Assembly: GCF_041429785.1 (NCBI RefSeq)
Contig: NZ_CP163423.1
Span: 3,100,001-3,164,000 of the forward strand
DNA length: 64,000 nt
Source: Fretibacter rubidus
GTDB lineage: Bacteria; Pseudomonadota; Alphaproteobacteria; Caulobacterales; Maricaulaceae
Direction: 5' to 3'
Shown: positions 54,053-62,872 of the stretch, in pieces
How positions within the stretch are numbered: the first letter of the stretch is position 1
Layout: each line of letters opens with the position of its first letter
The notes under the pieces: model-generated
Databases searched by the model: none
What the model was told of the DNA's origin: nothing
What the model saw: the letters and a program-made list of their open reading frames with translations, nothing else
Position numbers and translations under genes: made by a program

Positions 54053-54779
54053 TACTATGAAGCGCGCGGAAAATGGCCACCGGGAAATTGTCTTTGATAC
54101 AGAGACAACGGGGTTTGACGCGCGCGGCGATGACCGCATCACTGAAATCGGCTGTATTGAGATTATTGACTTTTTACCGACGGGTCGCAGCTTTCATGCC
54201 TATTGCAATCCCCAACGCGAAGTCCCTGAGAAAGTTGTCGAGATTACAGGCCTGACAACCGAGTTTTTGCGTGACAAACCTTTGTTTAAATCCGTCGCGC
54301 AGGACTTTATTGACTTTCTGGGCGATAGCCCGCTGATTGCGCATAATGCGGATTTTGATAAAGGCTTTATCAATGCAGAGCTTGATCGCGCGGGCTTTCC
54401 CATGCTGCCAGATAAGCGCTTTATCGATACGCTGCGTATGGCGCGGGCTCAATTTCCAGGGAGTCCCGCGACGCTAGATGCCTTGTGTAAGCGTTTTGAT
54501 ATATCGCTTAGCGCGCGGGATAAGCACGGCGCCATCATTGATAGTGAGCTTTTGGCGGCGGTGTATTTAGAACTAAACGGGGGTCGGGAACGCCGCTTTG
54601 GGTTTAAAGACGCGCGTGCAACTGTAGACTCTGTCGTCGTGCCGATTGCCAGACCAAGACCAACGCCTTTGGCCCCGCTGTCTAGTCAAGATGAGCGCGC
54701 GTCCCACGCAGCGTTTATCAAAAGCCTCGGCGATGACATGGTATGGGAAACGCGTTATTGGTCTAAGAGCCGGGGGTAA
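54039..54779 (+). CDS. dnaQ: DNA polymerase III epsilon subunit (3'-5' exonuclease)
   Basis: 246 residues from a GTG at 54039 that overlaps coaE; an ATG at 54057 is an equally reasonable start and removes six residues. Exonuclease motifs: VFDTETTGFD (ExoI), HNADFDKGFI (ExoII), and KHGAIIDSELL (ExoIII, DEDDh type). Proofreads replication. Position next to coaE near the origin is conserved in alphaproteobacteria. Confidence 0.95.
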   Translation: MNHPDTMKRAENGHREIVFDTETTGFDARGDDRITEIGCIEIIDFLPTGRSFHAYCNPQREVPEKVVEITGLTTEFLRDKPLFKSVAQDFIDFLGDSPLIAHNADFDKGFINAELDRAGFPMLPDKRFIDTLRMARAQFPGSPATLDALCKRFDISLSARDKHGAIIDSELLAAVYLELNGGRERRFGFKDARATVDSVVVPIARPRPTPLAPLSSQDERASHAAFIKSLGDDMVWETRYWSKSRG

Positions 54780-54784
54780 TGAGC

Positions 54785-55489
54785 TCAGTTCTCGTTCAAA
54801 ACGGCGTCCACCCATTGAGGAACAATTTTACTGGCGGGGCCGAGCTGACTATCATCAAAATAATGCGATCCTTGAGAGCGCTCTAAATTTAGCTCTAGCG
54901 TCTGGGCGCCATATGCCGTGGCCATTTGGACAAAACCTGCCGCCGGATAAACGGCTCCGCTGGTTCCGATAGAAACAAATAAATCACAAGATGACAGCGC
55001 CGCCTCAATCCTATCCATATGATAAGGCATTTCACCAAACCAGACGATATCTGGCCGCGTTGTATCACTAGTCTTGCAGGTGATGCAAATCTGTCCCGTC
55101 TTAATATCTTGCGCGTGGTTCCACCGATGATTGCACGCGGTGCAAAACACTGACGTTAGCTGTCCGTGCATATGGATAACATCTGTTGATCCGCCGCGCT
55201 CATGCAAGTCATCGACGTTTTGTGTCACTAAGGTCACCGAGCCATCTTGCCTCAATAGCCTGTGCTCTAGTTTTGCAAGTGCGATATGGGCTGCATTGGG
55301 TTTTACGGTTTTTAGGGCTGCGCGACGCAGGTTATAAAACCGCTGCACAAGGTCTGGATCGCGGGCGTAGCCCTCGGGTGTGGCCACGTCTTCTATACGG
55401 TGGTTTTCCCAAAGGCCCCCTGCGTCCCTAAAGGTCTCAATGCCACTTTCTGCCGATATTCCGGCGCCCGTTAAGATAACAATGTTCAT
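54785..55489 (-). CDS. cobB: Sir2-family NAD-dependent protein deacylase (CobB type)
   Basis: 234 residues from the ATG at 55489; a TTG further up overlaps the terminator of secB. TGAGISAESGIETFRDAGGLW binds NAD, TQNVDDLHERGG and the catalytic His in HMHGQ follow, and the zinc ribbon is CTAC...CITC. It removes acetyl or succinyl groups from lysines. Convergent with dnaQ, 5 bp apart. Confidence 0.95.
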   Translation of the reverse strand: MNIVILTGAGISAESGIETFRDAGGLWENHRIEDVATPEGYARDPDLVQRFYNLRRAALKTVKPNAAHIALAKLEHRLLRQDGSVTLVTQNVDDLHERGGSTDVIHMHGQLTSVFCTACNHRWNHAQDIKTGQICITCKTSDTTRPDIVWFGEMPYHMDRIEAALSSCDLFVSIGTSGAVYPAAGFVQMATAYGAQTLELNLERSQGSHYFDDSQLGPASKIVPQWVDAVLNEN

Positions 55490-55521
55490 AGTGTATGATA
55501 CCGAATTTAAAGCCAAATAAA

Positions 55522-55543
55522 AAGCCGTCCAATTGGACGGCTT
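55522..55543. terminator. Intrinsic terminator after secB
   Basis: Perfect 9-bp stem AAGCCGTCC / GGACGGCTT around AATT, 19 bp past the secB stop. On the minus strand it is followed by TTTTATTT, a suitable U-run. Confidence 0.85.
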
Positions 55544-55562
55544 AATATAATTATATTTGGTT

Positions 55563-56099
55563 TTAATTCTTTGTTTCCGATGCTGCGCGGCGCATAAGCT
55601 CTTCGCGGAACATAGCTGCGAAATCCGGCGGCTCCAACATGATGGGCGGATAGCCTCCGTTTTGCGTCATTTGCGCCATAATCTGACGGGCAAAGGGGAA
55701 CAACAGACGCGGACATTCAATTAGGATAAGAGGCTGGATTTCATCAACGTTGACGTTTTGGAAGGCAAAAAGCCCTGCATATTCCAGCTCTGCGATAAAG
55801 GCGACTTGTTCACCGCGCCGTGCATCCGCCCGCAGCATCAGGACAACTTCGACGGTGTCATCGGCCAGCATTTGGCGACCAATTTCAATATTAATTGAAA
55901 TTTCTGGTGCAGCCATACCTGTACGCAGGCTTTCAGGGGCGTTGGGGTTCTCAAAGCTTTGGTCTTTTGTGTATTGTGCCAAAACGGACAACATTGGACC
56001 ACCTTGTTGCGCCTCTACCGCTTCGGTTTCAGGCGCGGCGGCGGGGGCTTTATCAGCTGGAGCTTTGTCCTCTTTTTTGTCTTTAGGTTTTTTGGCCAT
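55563..56099 (-). CDS. secB: SecB protein-export chaperone
   Basis: 178 residues, longer than the usual 150-160 because of a charged, Ala/Pro/Lys-rich N-terminal extension of about 35 residues. The core begins PMLSVLAQYTKDQSFENPNAP and continues with IEIGRQMLADDTVEVVL, FAFQNVNVDEIQPLILIECPRLLFPFARQI, which is SecB throughout. Homotetramer that holds preproteins unfolded for SecA. Next to the Tim44-domain gene and divergent from it, as in Caulobacter relatives. Confidence 0.96.
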   Translation of the reverse strand: MAKKPKDKKEDKAPADKAPAAAPETEAVEAQQGGPMLSVLAQYTKDQSFENPNAPESLRTGMAAPEISINIEIGRQMLADDTVEVVLMLRADARRGEQVAFIAELEYAGLFAFQNVNVDEIQPLILIECPRLLFPFARQIMAQMTQNGGYPPIMLEPPDFAAMFREELMRRAASETKN

Positions 56100-56350
56100 G
56101 CCTCATCCTTTAATATATGCGTTATAGTTTCACAGCCAAACGACTGACTATCTGCATATAGGGAAAGCGACCTATATATACCACCCGCCCGCTCGTTTTT
56201 CTTGTAATCGGGCGTAAGGGCTTGATTAACGTCTAAACAGAGCGCTAATGCGTAGGGATTTCATGTCGCAAGCCATTGCGAAGCTTGCAATAAACCCTAA
56301 GTTAAGGGTCGGTGGACTATCCCATCCAATACCCGTTTTATGGACTAATT

Positions 56351-57007
56351 ATGTTTGAAGTTATCTTATATGCTGCGATTGCGACAATTGTTTGCGTTAT
56401 GCTTTACACCGTTTTGGGTAAATCAGTCGGCCACGGCGAAGATAACCCTGTCGATATTTTCAATGATGATCAGCCAGATGCCCCTAAAATTATAGAGCCC
56501 GTCATTGAAACATCTTCGGTTGATGGTATGGGCGCCGTGATTGCCTTGGATAAGGGGTTTCGCCAAAAAGAGTTTGTTGAAGGGGCAAAGACGGCCTACG
56601 TCATGATTTTAGAGGCGTTTGCTGACGGGGACAAAGAGACACTTAAATCGCTGCTGGTTGATGATGTTTATAATGTCTATGCAAATGCCATAGAGGCTCG
56701 CGAAGATTTAGGTCATCGTCAGGTCACAGATTTGGGCCGCTTAATTGGCGCGAAAATTGTTCAGGGTGAAACGGATGGGAAATGGATGCGTGTATCCGTT
56801 GAATATGAAGCAGAATTAGCGTCCTCCATTGTGGACGCAGAGGGGGAGCTTGTCGAAGGTGACCCTGACGTGTTGGCGAATGTTTCAGAGATTTGGACTT
56901 ACACACGCAAAGCTGGCTCATCTGACCCTAACTGGCTTTTAGCGGATGTTGCGCCCTCGACTGGCGATGAGCTGGAAGCTGACCCAACGCCTGATACATC
57001 GGCCTAA
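56351..57007 (+). CDS. Tim44-domain inner-membrane protein
   Basis: 218 residues from the ATG at 56351. One N-terminal membrane helix (VILYAAIATIVCVMLYTVLG), an acidic linker, then a Tim44-like domain (FVEGAKTAYVMILEAFADGDKETLKSLLVDDVYNVY). In alphaproteobacteria such proteins are putative adaptors linked to protein translocation and the mitochondrial Tim44 ancestor. Its stop is in the same frame as mltA and only one codon before it, so translational coupling is likely. secB is divergent. Confidence 0.88.
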   Translation: MFEVILYAAIATIVCVMLYTVLGKSVGHGEDNPVDIFNDDQPDAPKIIEPVIETSSVDGMGAVIALDKGFRQKEFVEGAKTAYVMILEAFADGDKETLKSLLVDDVYNVYANAIEAREDLGHRQVTDLGRLIGAKIVQGETDGKWMRVSVEYEAELASSIVDAEGELVEGDPDVLANVSEIWTYTRKAGSSDPNWLLADVAPSTGDELEADPTPDTSA

Positions 57008-57010
57008 ACC

Positions 57011-58270
57011 TTGAGGTTTCGCGGGATTATTATTGGCTTTGCCATTATAAGTCTGGCGGCCTGCGCTACGGTTCCGGGTGTTGATGCGCCGCCGACCGAA
57101 CCCGCAGCGGATACAACGGGTGTTATTGTTGCCGAACCAGAGGCATCGCCAAAGTCTGCGCCTGCCGTCACGTCCCCTGTTCCTGCTGCGCCTGAACCAC
57201 CGAAAGACGCGCCGCCGCCTGTTGCTGACATTCGTGTTTATGAATCACCGCTCACGGACCTTGCCCATTGGCGTGCGGCGGACCACCGTCCCGCCCTGTC
57301 GTCGTTTCGGCGCAGTTGTCAGCGTTGGGAAAAAACAGAGAACAATAAACCTTTAAATAGTTACTTACCTGAATACGGAACATATGGAGATTGGTCGGGA
57401 GCGTGCGAGCTCGCGATGCTTGTGGGTGATAGCTCTAAAGACGCGCGCGTCTTTTTTGAAAACCAATTCGCCCCTGTGCCCTTATCAGCGCAGAACGGCG
57501 AGCGTGGTTTGTTGACGGGTTATTATCAGCCAGAGCTAGAGGTAAGGCGCGTCCCTACACCAGAGTTTTCTGAACCCATTTTAGCCGTACCGACAAAGGA
57601 CCGCTTTAAGACATTACCACGCTCTAAAATTACGCCGCGCACGTCACGCGTGATTGCTTATGGTCGTCCGCTCGAAGTCTTTTTTATGCAAATCCAAGGA
57701 TCGGGCCATATTCGTTTTGAAGATGGCCGTAAAATTCGCGCGGCTTATGCGGGTAATAACGGCTTTGATTATACGTCTATTGGCGGTGTGCTTATTCGGC
57801 GCGGCGATACGACTAAAGACCGGTCTGCCAAACGGGACATAGAAGCATGGATGCGAAAGGCTGGGCCGAAAGCCGCCCGCGATTTGATGAATGAAAACAA
57901 GCGCTATATTTTCTTTACAGAGCAAAAGATTGAAGAGGGCGAAGGCCCAATGGGCGGGATGCGTGTTCCCTTGACGGATATGGGGTCAATGGCCGTTGAT
58001 CCGCGCTATCATCCTTATGGCGCGCTGATTTGGTTGCAGGTCAAAATTCCACAAGAGGCCGGGGATTACCGCGGCACAGAACAGGGCCTTTTATTATCCG
58101 CGCAAGATACGGGCAAAGCGATTGTCGGCGCTTTGCGCGGTGATATTTATTTTGGATCTGGCGATGCGGCGGGGGCCAAAGCGGGCGTTATGAAACATAA
58201 TGGGCAATGGACATTATTATTGCCACGGGCTCTGGCGGAGCGGTTATTGGCGCAGCAGCGTCAGAGCTAA
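57011..58270 (+). CDS. mltA: Membrane-bound lytic transglycosylase A, lipoprotein
   Basis: 419 residues starting at TTG (57011), two codons after the Tim44 stop in the same frame; no other start allows the signal peptide. Lipobox LAAC, then a Pro/Ala/Glu-rich linker to about residue 75. The MltA domain has LLTGYYQPELEVRR and MQIQGSGHIRF, and the 3D domain at the end has AQDTGKAIVGALRGDIYFGSG, whose Asp residues are catalytic. It cuts peptidoglycan glycan chains to 1,6-anhydro ends at the outer membrane. Confidence 0.95.
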   Translation: MRFRGIIIGFAIISLAACATVPGVDAPPTEPAADTTGVIVAEPEASPKSAPAVTSPVPAAPEPPKDAPPPVADIRVYESPLTDLAHWRAADHRPALSSFRRSCQRWEKTENNKPLNSYLPEYGTYGDWSGACELAMLVGDSSKDARVFFENQFAPVPLSAQNGERGLLTGYYQPELEVRRVPTPEFSEPILAVPTKDRFKTLPRSKITPRTSRVIAYGRPLEVFFMQIQGSGHIRFEDGRKIRAAYAGNNGFDYTSIGGVLIRRGDTTKDRSAKRDIEAWMRKAGPKAARDLMNENKRYIFFTEQKIEEGEGPMGGMRVPLTDMGSMAVDPRYHPYGALIWLQVKIPQEAGDYRGTEQGLLLSAQDTGKAIVGALRGDIYFGSGDAAGAKAGVMKHNGQWTLLLPRALAERLLAQQRQS

Positions 58271-58272
58271 TT

Positions 58273-58761
58273 ATGTCCTTGCGACCCGAGGATAAAAAAA
58301 TTTGGCAAAAGGTGGCACGTACAGTTGCCCCCCGTCGTCGTGATAAAGGGAAGGGGTCTGCGAAGCCCGATCCGACCCGCGAAGACTTTGCTAGCCTCTT
58401 GCGCCTACCCCCATCAGAGAAGCCAAGCGCAAAGCCGCTTCCCAAAAGCCTTGATGTTAATAACGACAAACGGGTGCGGCGGGGACGGGTCGACATTGAT
58501 GCGACAATTGATTTGCATGACCTCACCCAAAGCCAAGCCCGCCCGGCTTTGGTGAAAGCTGTCATTCGGTCTTATAACCAGAACTTCACAACGCTTTTGG
58601 TCATCACGGGAAAAGGTATAAGGGGTGAAGGCGTATTGCGCCAAAATTTTCCCGAATGGATTTCGCAAGTCCCCATCCGTCCGTTAATCGCAACCTATGC
58701 GCCCGCTCATATTAAACATGGCGGCGGTGGGGCGTGGTATGTTTTTTTGAAATCTCGGTAG
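58273..58761 (+). CDS. Smr-domain protein
   Basis: 162 residues from the ATG at 58273, two bases after mltA. The N-terminal half is basic and disordered (APRRRDKGKGSAKPD). The Smr domain has IDATIDLHDLTQSQARPALVKAV and VITGKGIRGEGVLRQNFPEW, with HGGGGAWYVFLK at the end. Smr domains are nucleases of the MutS2 C-terminal type; stand-alone forms cut RNA in some species. Follows the Tim44-mltA pair as in relatives. Confidence 0.93.
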   Translation: MSLRPEDKKIWQKVARTVAPRRRDKGKGSAKPDPTREDFASLLRLPPSEKPSAKPLPKSLDVNNDKRVRRGRVDIDATIDLHDLTQSQARPALVKAVIRSYNQNFTTLLVITGKGIRGEGVLRQNFPEWISQVPIRPLIATYAPAHIKHGGGGAWYVFLKSR

Positions 58762-58865
58762 TCCTATAAGGGGCGGGACCCTGTATTTTAAAGCGCTTAT
58801 GACTGCGTCCTCTCACAGTTTCCTAACCATAGGAATGGCGCTGTTTTTATTTGTAATTAAGAACG

Positions 58866-58881
58866 ATTTGCACTTGCAAAT
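58866..58881. promoter_or_regulatory. Palindrome upstream of the TonB receptor, Fur-like
   Basis: ATTTGCA, two bases, TGCAAAT. The TGCAAAT half-site is the one used by alphaproteobacterial Fur-family (Fur/Mur) operators, and the gene behind is a FecA-like receptor. Probable iron-responsive operator. Confidence 0.5.
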
Positions 58882-58909
58882 ATAGTGTGGCCTGTTATCA
58901 GCCCCGTAA

Positions 58910-58924
58910 TGCGAACCATTCGCA
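58910..58924. promoter_or_regulatory. Second palindrome upstream of the TonB receptor
   Basis: TGCGAA, three bases, TTCGCA, 20 bp before the start codon. Similar in layout to the first palindrome at 58866. Two operators in tandem would suit strong iron repression. Assignment rests on symmetry and gene context. Confidence 0.45.
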
Positions 58925-58943
58925 ACAATAAAATTACGGATAT

Positions 58944-61220
58944 ATGATGTTTAGCTTACGCCGCGCCTCAATTGGCTCTGTCGCTCTCCCCGCCTTTTTG
59001 ATCATAACGTCATCGGGGTCTGCATTTGCACAGGATACCCAAAACGCCTCGGGAAATAATGTTTATAACGGTCTTGATGTTATCACGGTGACGGGTGCGC
59101 GCCAGTCGCCCGATGATATTTCGGGATCTGTGACGTTTATTGGCCCCGAAGAACTTGCCTTGCAAAGCTACTCAGATCTAAGCCGCGTATTGCGCTTGGC
59201 TCCGGGTGTGAATATTCAAGAAGAAGACGGCTATGGCCTGCGGCCTAATATTGGTTTGCGCGGATCGGGGTCGGACCGGTCGTCTAAGGTTCTTTTGATG
59301 GAAGACGGCGTGTTAATGGCACCCGCACCCTATTCTGCGCCAGCCGCTTATTACGTCCCCATGACAGGCCGCATGAACGCCGTGGAAGTGACCAAAGGCC
59401 CCGCGACGGTAAAATACGGCCCCAATACAACGGCAGGGGCCATCGCCTTTTTCTCGACCCCAATTCCAACGGAGCCGCGTGCCTTTGCCGATATTTTGGT
59501 GTCTGATCAAGGCCGTCAAAAAATACACGCTTATGCGGGCAATGAAATTCAACTCAACGGTTTTAAACTTGGCGGTCTTGTTGAAACTTACCAAGATCAC
59601 GCTGACGGGTTTAAAGAAATTGCGCGCGGTGATACGGGCTTTGCGATTGAGGATTATGTTGTCAAATTAGGACTGCGGTCTGATGATGACCGCCATAGCC
59701 TCCAATTAAAATATCAATATAAAGACGAGGTCTCGGACGAGACCTATCTTGGCCTGACGCAATCTGACTTTGACGCTAATCCTTATCAGCGCTATGCAGC
59801 AAGCCAGCTTGACGAAATGGTCAATGATCATACGACCTATCAACTCACCCATAATTTTACGATTAATCGTGATTGGACGCTGACAACGATCGGCTACCGC
59901 ACAGAGTTTGCGCGCAATTGGCGAAAGCTTGACCGCTTTGATAATTCAAGCTTATCGGGCCAAAGCGTCTGTCAAAGCTTAGATAGTATTTTATCTAATG
60001 AAGCTTTATGTGGTGCAGAGCTTGCGGTGCTGCGCGGTGATGCGGGTCTTGTGAGCGCGGATGATGTGTTGCAATTACGTGCAAACAACCGCGAATATTA
60101 CGCCCAAGGTATTCAGTCCGCGATTGGCGGCACATTTATTACGGGCGAGCTTACACATAATCTTGTTGCGTCTGTGCGCTATCATGAGGATGGCGTTGAC
60201 CGTTTCCAAGACCAAGATGGATACCGAATTGATAATGGCGCGATGGTTCTGACCACTGATAATGCACCCGGCACTCAAGCCAACCGCATTTCCGATGCGA
60301 CGGCGTTGTCGCTTTATATTGAAGATAGCATAACGGCGGGTCCGTGGACGGTAACAGCGGGTGTGCGGTATGAAGATGTCCGCTCGCAACAAGAGCGCTG
60401 GGATACGCCTGATCGAAACCTCACCCCGTCATCCGTGCGTGAAAACAATTACACAGAGTTTTTACCGGCCCTATCAGCAAGCTATGCGCTCAATGACGCT
60501 TTGACCGTCTTGGGCGGTATTCACCGCGGTTTTGCAGCGGCCCCTGTGTCCTCGCGTGTTGGTACAGACCCCGAAGAAAGCACAGTCTATGAAGCGGGCT
60601 TTCGTTTGCGCGGTGACAGCCTTGGTTATTCTGGATTTAAGATCGACGCGATTGGGTTTTTTAATGATTACTCTAACTTGCTCGGCGAATGCACAAATTC
60701 CACGGGCGGTAGTCAATGCGATATTGGCGATGCCTTTAACGGCGGCGCCGTTGATGTCAAAGGGTTGGAGTTAACGGCGTCCAACACTTACGACATAGGC
60801 GGAACTTTAACTCTGCCGCTATCGCTGAGCTATACTTATACAGATACTGAGTTCCTCACGACATTTTCAGATAGTTTTTGGGGAAGTGTCGCGGCGGGTG
60901 ATGCCCTGCCCTATGTCCCAAGCCACCAATTCACGGTGAGTGTCGGGCTTGAGGGCGAGCGGTTTGGTCTTAACGGTGTTCTCAACACAGTATCAGACAC
61001 ACGCAATGTCGCGGGGCAAGGCTCTATTAATAACAACGACTTAATCGGTGGTCGGACTTTGGTTGATTTATCAGGGCATTATGACCTGACAGAGCGTGTG
61101 GCTTTGCGGGTTAAGGTCGAGAACCTGTTTGATAAGGCCTATGTCGCTGCGCGCCGTCCTTATGGTCTTCGGCCTGGCAAGCCGCGCGAGATTTTTGTCG
61201 GGGCTACATTTGATTTTTAG
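58944..61220 (+). CDS. TonB-dependent receptor, FecA-like
   Basis: 758 residues; a second ATG at 58947 is also possible. Signal peptide ends SGSAFAQ. A TonB-box-like DVITVTGAR follows, then the plug (VLRLAPGVNIQEEDGYGLRPNIGLRGSGSDRSS, EVTKGPATVKYGPNTTAGAI) and a 22-strand barrel ending with Phe (VGATFDF). Two Cys (ECTNSTGGSQCD) sit in an outer loop. The plug is close to FecA, the ferric-dicitrate receptor, so ferric chelates are the likely cargo. No FecIR pair is next to it. Two palindromes upstream suggest iron control. Confidence 0.92.
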   Translation: MMFSLRRASIGSVALPAFLIITSSGSAFAQDTQNASGNNVYNGLDVITVTGARQSPDDISGSVTFIGPEELALQSYSDLSRVLRLAPGVNIQEEDGYGLRPNIGLRGSGSDRSSKVLLMEDGVLMAPAPYSAPAAYYVPMTGRMNAVEVTKGPATVKYGPNTTAGAIAFFSTPIPTEPRAFADILVSDQGRQKIHAYAGNEIQLNGFKLGGLVETYQDHADGFKEIARGDTGFAIEDYVVKLGLRSDDDRHSLQLKYQYKDEVSDETYLGLTQSDFDANPYQRYAASQLDEMVNDHTTYQLTHNFTINRDWTLTTIGYRTEFARNWRKLDRFDNSSLSGQSVCQSLDSILSNEALCGAELAVLRGDAGLVSADDVLQLRANNREYYAQGIQSAIGGTFITGELTHNLVASVRYHEDGVDRFQDQDGYRIDNGAMVLTTDNAPGTQANRISDATALSLYIEDSITAGPWTVTAGVRYEDVRSQQERWDTPDRNLTPSSVRENNYTEFLPALSASYALNDALTVLGGIHRGFAAAPVSSRVGTDPEESTVYEAGFRLRGDSLGYSGFKIDAIGFFNDYSNLLGECTNSTGGSQCDIGDAFNGGAVDVKGLELTASNTYDIGGTLTLPLSLSYTYTDTEFLTTFSDSFWGSVAAGDALPYVPSHQFTVSVGLEGERFGLNGVLNTVSDTRNVAGQGSINNNDLIGGRTLVDLSGHYDLTERVALRVKVENLFDKAYVAARRPYGLRPGKPREIFVGATFDF

Positions 61221-61253
61221 GCGGGTCGCCTAAAAGCATAAAAAAATACCAGT

Positions 61254-61285
61254 CAGGCCTTTAAACACAGGCCTGTTTGTGTTTT
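61254..61285 (+). terminator. Intrinsic terminator after the TonB receptor
   Basis: CAGGCCT (61254-61260) and AGGCCTG (61269-61275), a loop of eight, then TTTGTGTTTT. Confidence 0.8.
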
Positions 61286-61319
61286 AACGCGCCTGTATTA
61301 CCACAAAGATGAGGATCAC

Positions 61320-61658
61320 ATGTCAGGGTTACCCGGCCACAGTTTTAATGACCGTTTGAAAGAACAAAAAGCCGCTAAGTTGGAAATGCTTAAGCGCGCG
61401 AAAAGTAAACAACTCAGCGAGGAAGAGCTTGCTAAAAAGCTCGCTGAACGCGCTAAAATCAACGAAGCCCGTGCTAAGCGTGAAGCTGAAAAAGAAGTCA
61501 AACGCGCGAAAGAGCGAGCTGAGAAAGAAGCGCTCGAAGCAGAGGAATTGCGCAAGAAAGAACTGGCAGCAGCGGCGAAGAAAAAAGCCCAAGAAGAACT
61601 TGTTGCCGCACAAAAAGCGCGTCGGGATGCACGTTATGCCGCCCGTAAGCGTCGCTAA
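61320..61658 (+). CDS. Highly charged coiled-coil protein (DUF6481-like)
   Basis: 112 residues. After MSGLPGHSFNDRLKEQKAAK the chain is an almost uninterrupted Lys/Glu/Ala/Arg helix to the end (YAARKRR). This layout resembles the DUF6481 family, small proteins common in alphaproteobacteria and of unknown function; nucleic-acid binding is plausible given the basic excess. Own transcript: a terminator before it and one after it. Confidence 0.8.
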   Translation: MSGLPGHSFNDRLKEQKAAKLEMLKRAKSKQLSEEELAKKLAERAKINEARAKREAEKEVKRAKERAEKEALEAEELRKKELAAAAKKKAQEELVAAQKARRDARYAARKRR

Positions 61659-61677
61659 GATTATATATTAATCATAG

Positions 61678-61706
61678 AAAAAGCCCCGCGTCGTCGGGGC
61701 TTTTTT
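61678..61706. terminator. Bidirectional intrinsic terminator
   Basis: AAAAAGCCCCG...CGGGGCTTTTTT, a 6-bp GC stem extended by A/T pairs around CGTCGT. Between the charged protein gene and the convergent gloA. Confidence 0.92.
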
Positions 61707-61734
61707 GTGTCTCATGATGTAAAGCTTTAGCCGT

Positions 61735-62199
61735 TTACCAGTGACCCGTATTTGGCATAGAGGCCCACGGTTCTGCGGGGGATAGGTGTTCGCCTTTTTG
61801 TAAAAGCTCAATAGAGATGTTATCGGGACTGCGAACAAAGGCCATATGGCCGTCGCGCGGCGGCCGATTAATGCTCACACCCATATCCATCAGGCGCTGA
61901 CAGACATCATAGACATTATCAACGCGGTAAGCCAGATGACCAAAATTGCGGCCTTCGTCATATCCGGCCTCGTCCCAATTATGGGTCAGCTCGATCATCG
62001 GTAGGCCTGCTGGCAATGGGCGCTCATCACCTTTTAATCCTGAGCGCGCTAAGTCATCGGGTGAGGCCAGAAAAACAAGCGTAAAGCGACCCTTTTCGCT
62101 ATCTTTGCGGTTGACCTCTTTTAGGCCGAGACCGTCGCAGAAAAAATTGAGCGACGCATCAATATCACTGACGCGGATCATAGTGTGCAGATATTCCAT
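61735..62199 (-). CDS. gloA: Lactoylglutathione lyase (glyoxalase I)
   Basis: 154 residues, VOC fold. The four metal ligands can be placed: His5 (YLHTMIRV), Glu70 (MIELTHNW), His88 (FGHLAYRV), Glu131 (SIELLQ). FVRSPDNISIELLQKGE is typical of GloA. It converts the methylglyoxal-glutathione hemithioacetal to lactoylglutathione. It overlaps the upstream membrane protein gene by one base at the start and probably shares its transcript. Confidence 0.94.
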   Translation of the reverse strand: MEYLHTMIRVSDIDASLNFFCDGLGLKEVNRKDSEKGRFTLVFLASPDDLARSGLKGDERPLPAGLPMIELTHNWDEAGYDEGRNFGHLAYRVDNVYDVCQRLMDMGVSINRPPRDGHMAFVRSPDNISIELLQKGEHLSPAEPWASMPNTGHW

Positions 62200-62696
62200 T
62201 AGTTTAACTCTCCTGTTTCGCGCGCCATTTCATCATCAAAATTAACGGCTGCATGTTTGTGATAATGCCGCGCTGTGACATAGGCAATTAAAGCCCAGAA
62301 GGCGATGGTCAGAAACATCATCAGTAGCGCGTGAACCAAAAAACCGGGTGTGAAGGCTTCGTCGCGCCCCCCCATTTCCCACATCAAAATAGTGATACCG
62401 TTTAAGACACCCATGGCGGGCAGGGTGAAAATGGCCATAATTCCAGTCGCGACAGCAATGTGTAAATGACCCCGTGGATTGTGAAACCGTTTATAGGCGC
62501 GGACATAGCCGTCCTCAGACAGCGTTGGGCGCACCATGCCGTTCTCTTTTTTATAGTGGTAATCAGACACAGCATCCGCTGCGACAGTTTTATAACCAAA
62601 ATAAGCCCGCACAGCATAGATAAGGGAGATAACAAATATCATGCCCATGACCCAATTAAGAGAGCTTGCGGCGAAACGGTCCATTAAAATATCCAT
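62199..62696 (-). CDS. Membrane protein of unknown function upstream of gloA
   Basis: 165 residues from the ATG at 62696; another ATG at 62684 is possible and the frame extends further to 62750. About three membrane helices (WVMGMIFVISLIYAVRAYFGY, HIAVATGIMAIFTLPAMGVLNG, FLVHALLMMFLTIAFWALIAYV), with several His at the membrane edges (RFHNPRGHLHIAV, RHYHKHAAV) that could bind metal or haem. No family recognised. Coupled to gloA. Confidence 0.7.
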   Translation of the reverse strand: MDILMDRFAASSLNWVMGMIFVISLIYAVRAYFGYKTVAADAVSDYHYKKENGMVRPTLSEDGYVRAYKRFHNPRGHLHIAVATGIMAIFTLPAMGVLNGITILMWEMGGRDEAFTPGFLVHALLMMFLTIAFWALIAYVTARHYHKHAAVNFDDEMARETGELN

Positions 62697-62872
62697 TATT
62701 TTCAAATGGGACGATAAGGGACTAAGTTCAAGTCTTGATTTCGCGGTCAATCTGTCACAACCGACTGACGATGTTGTGATGGCGCGCGGTAATTGCCCCC
62801 TAGAGATATGGGCTGCATTGTTTTAACGTATATCCAGTCAATCTTTTAACCTGTTTGGATTACGGTTTTGCT

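Noticed and set aside
56248-56358. 36-codon open frame ending across the Tim44 start codon, a possible leader peptide
   Set aside because: It begins with ATG at 56248 but has no ribosome-binding site, and the sequence gives no regulatory peptide pattern. Overlap with the next start is suggestive but not enough.
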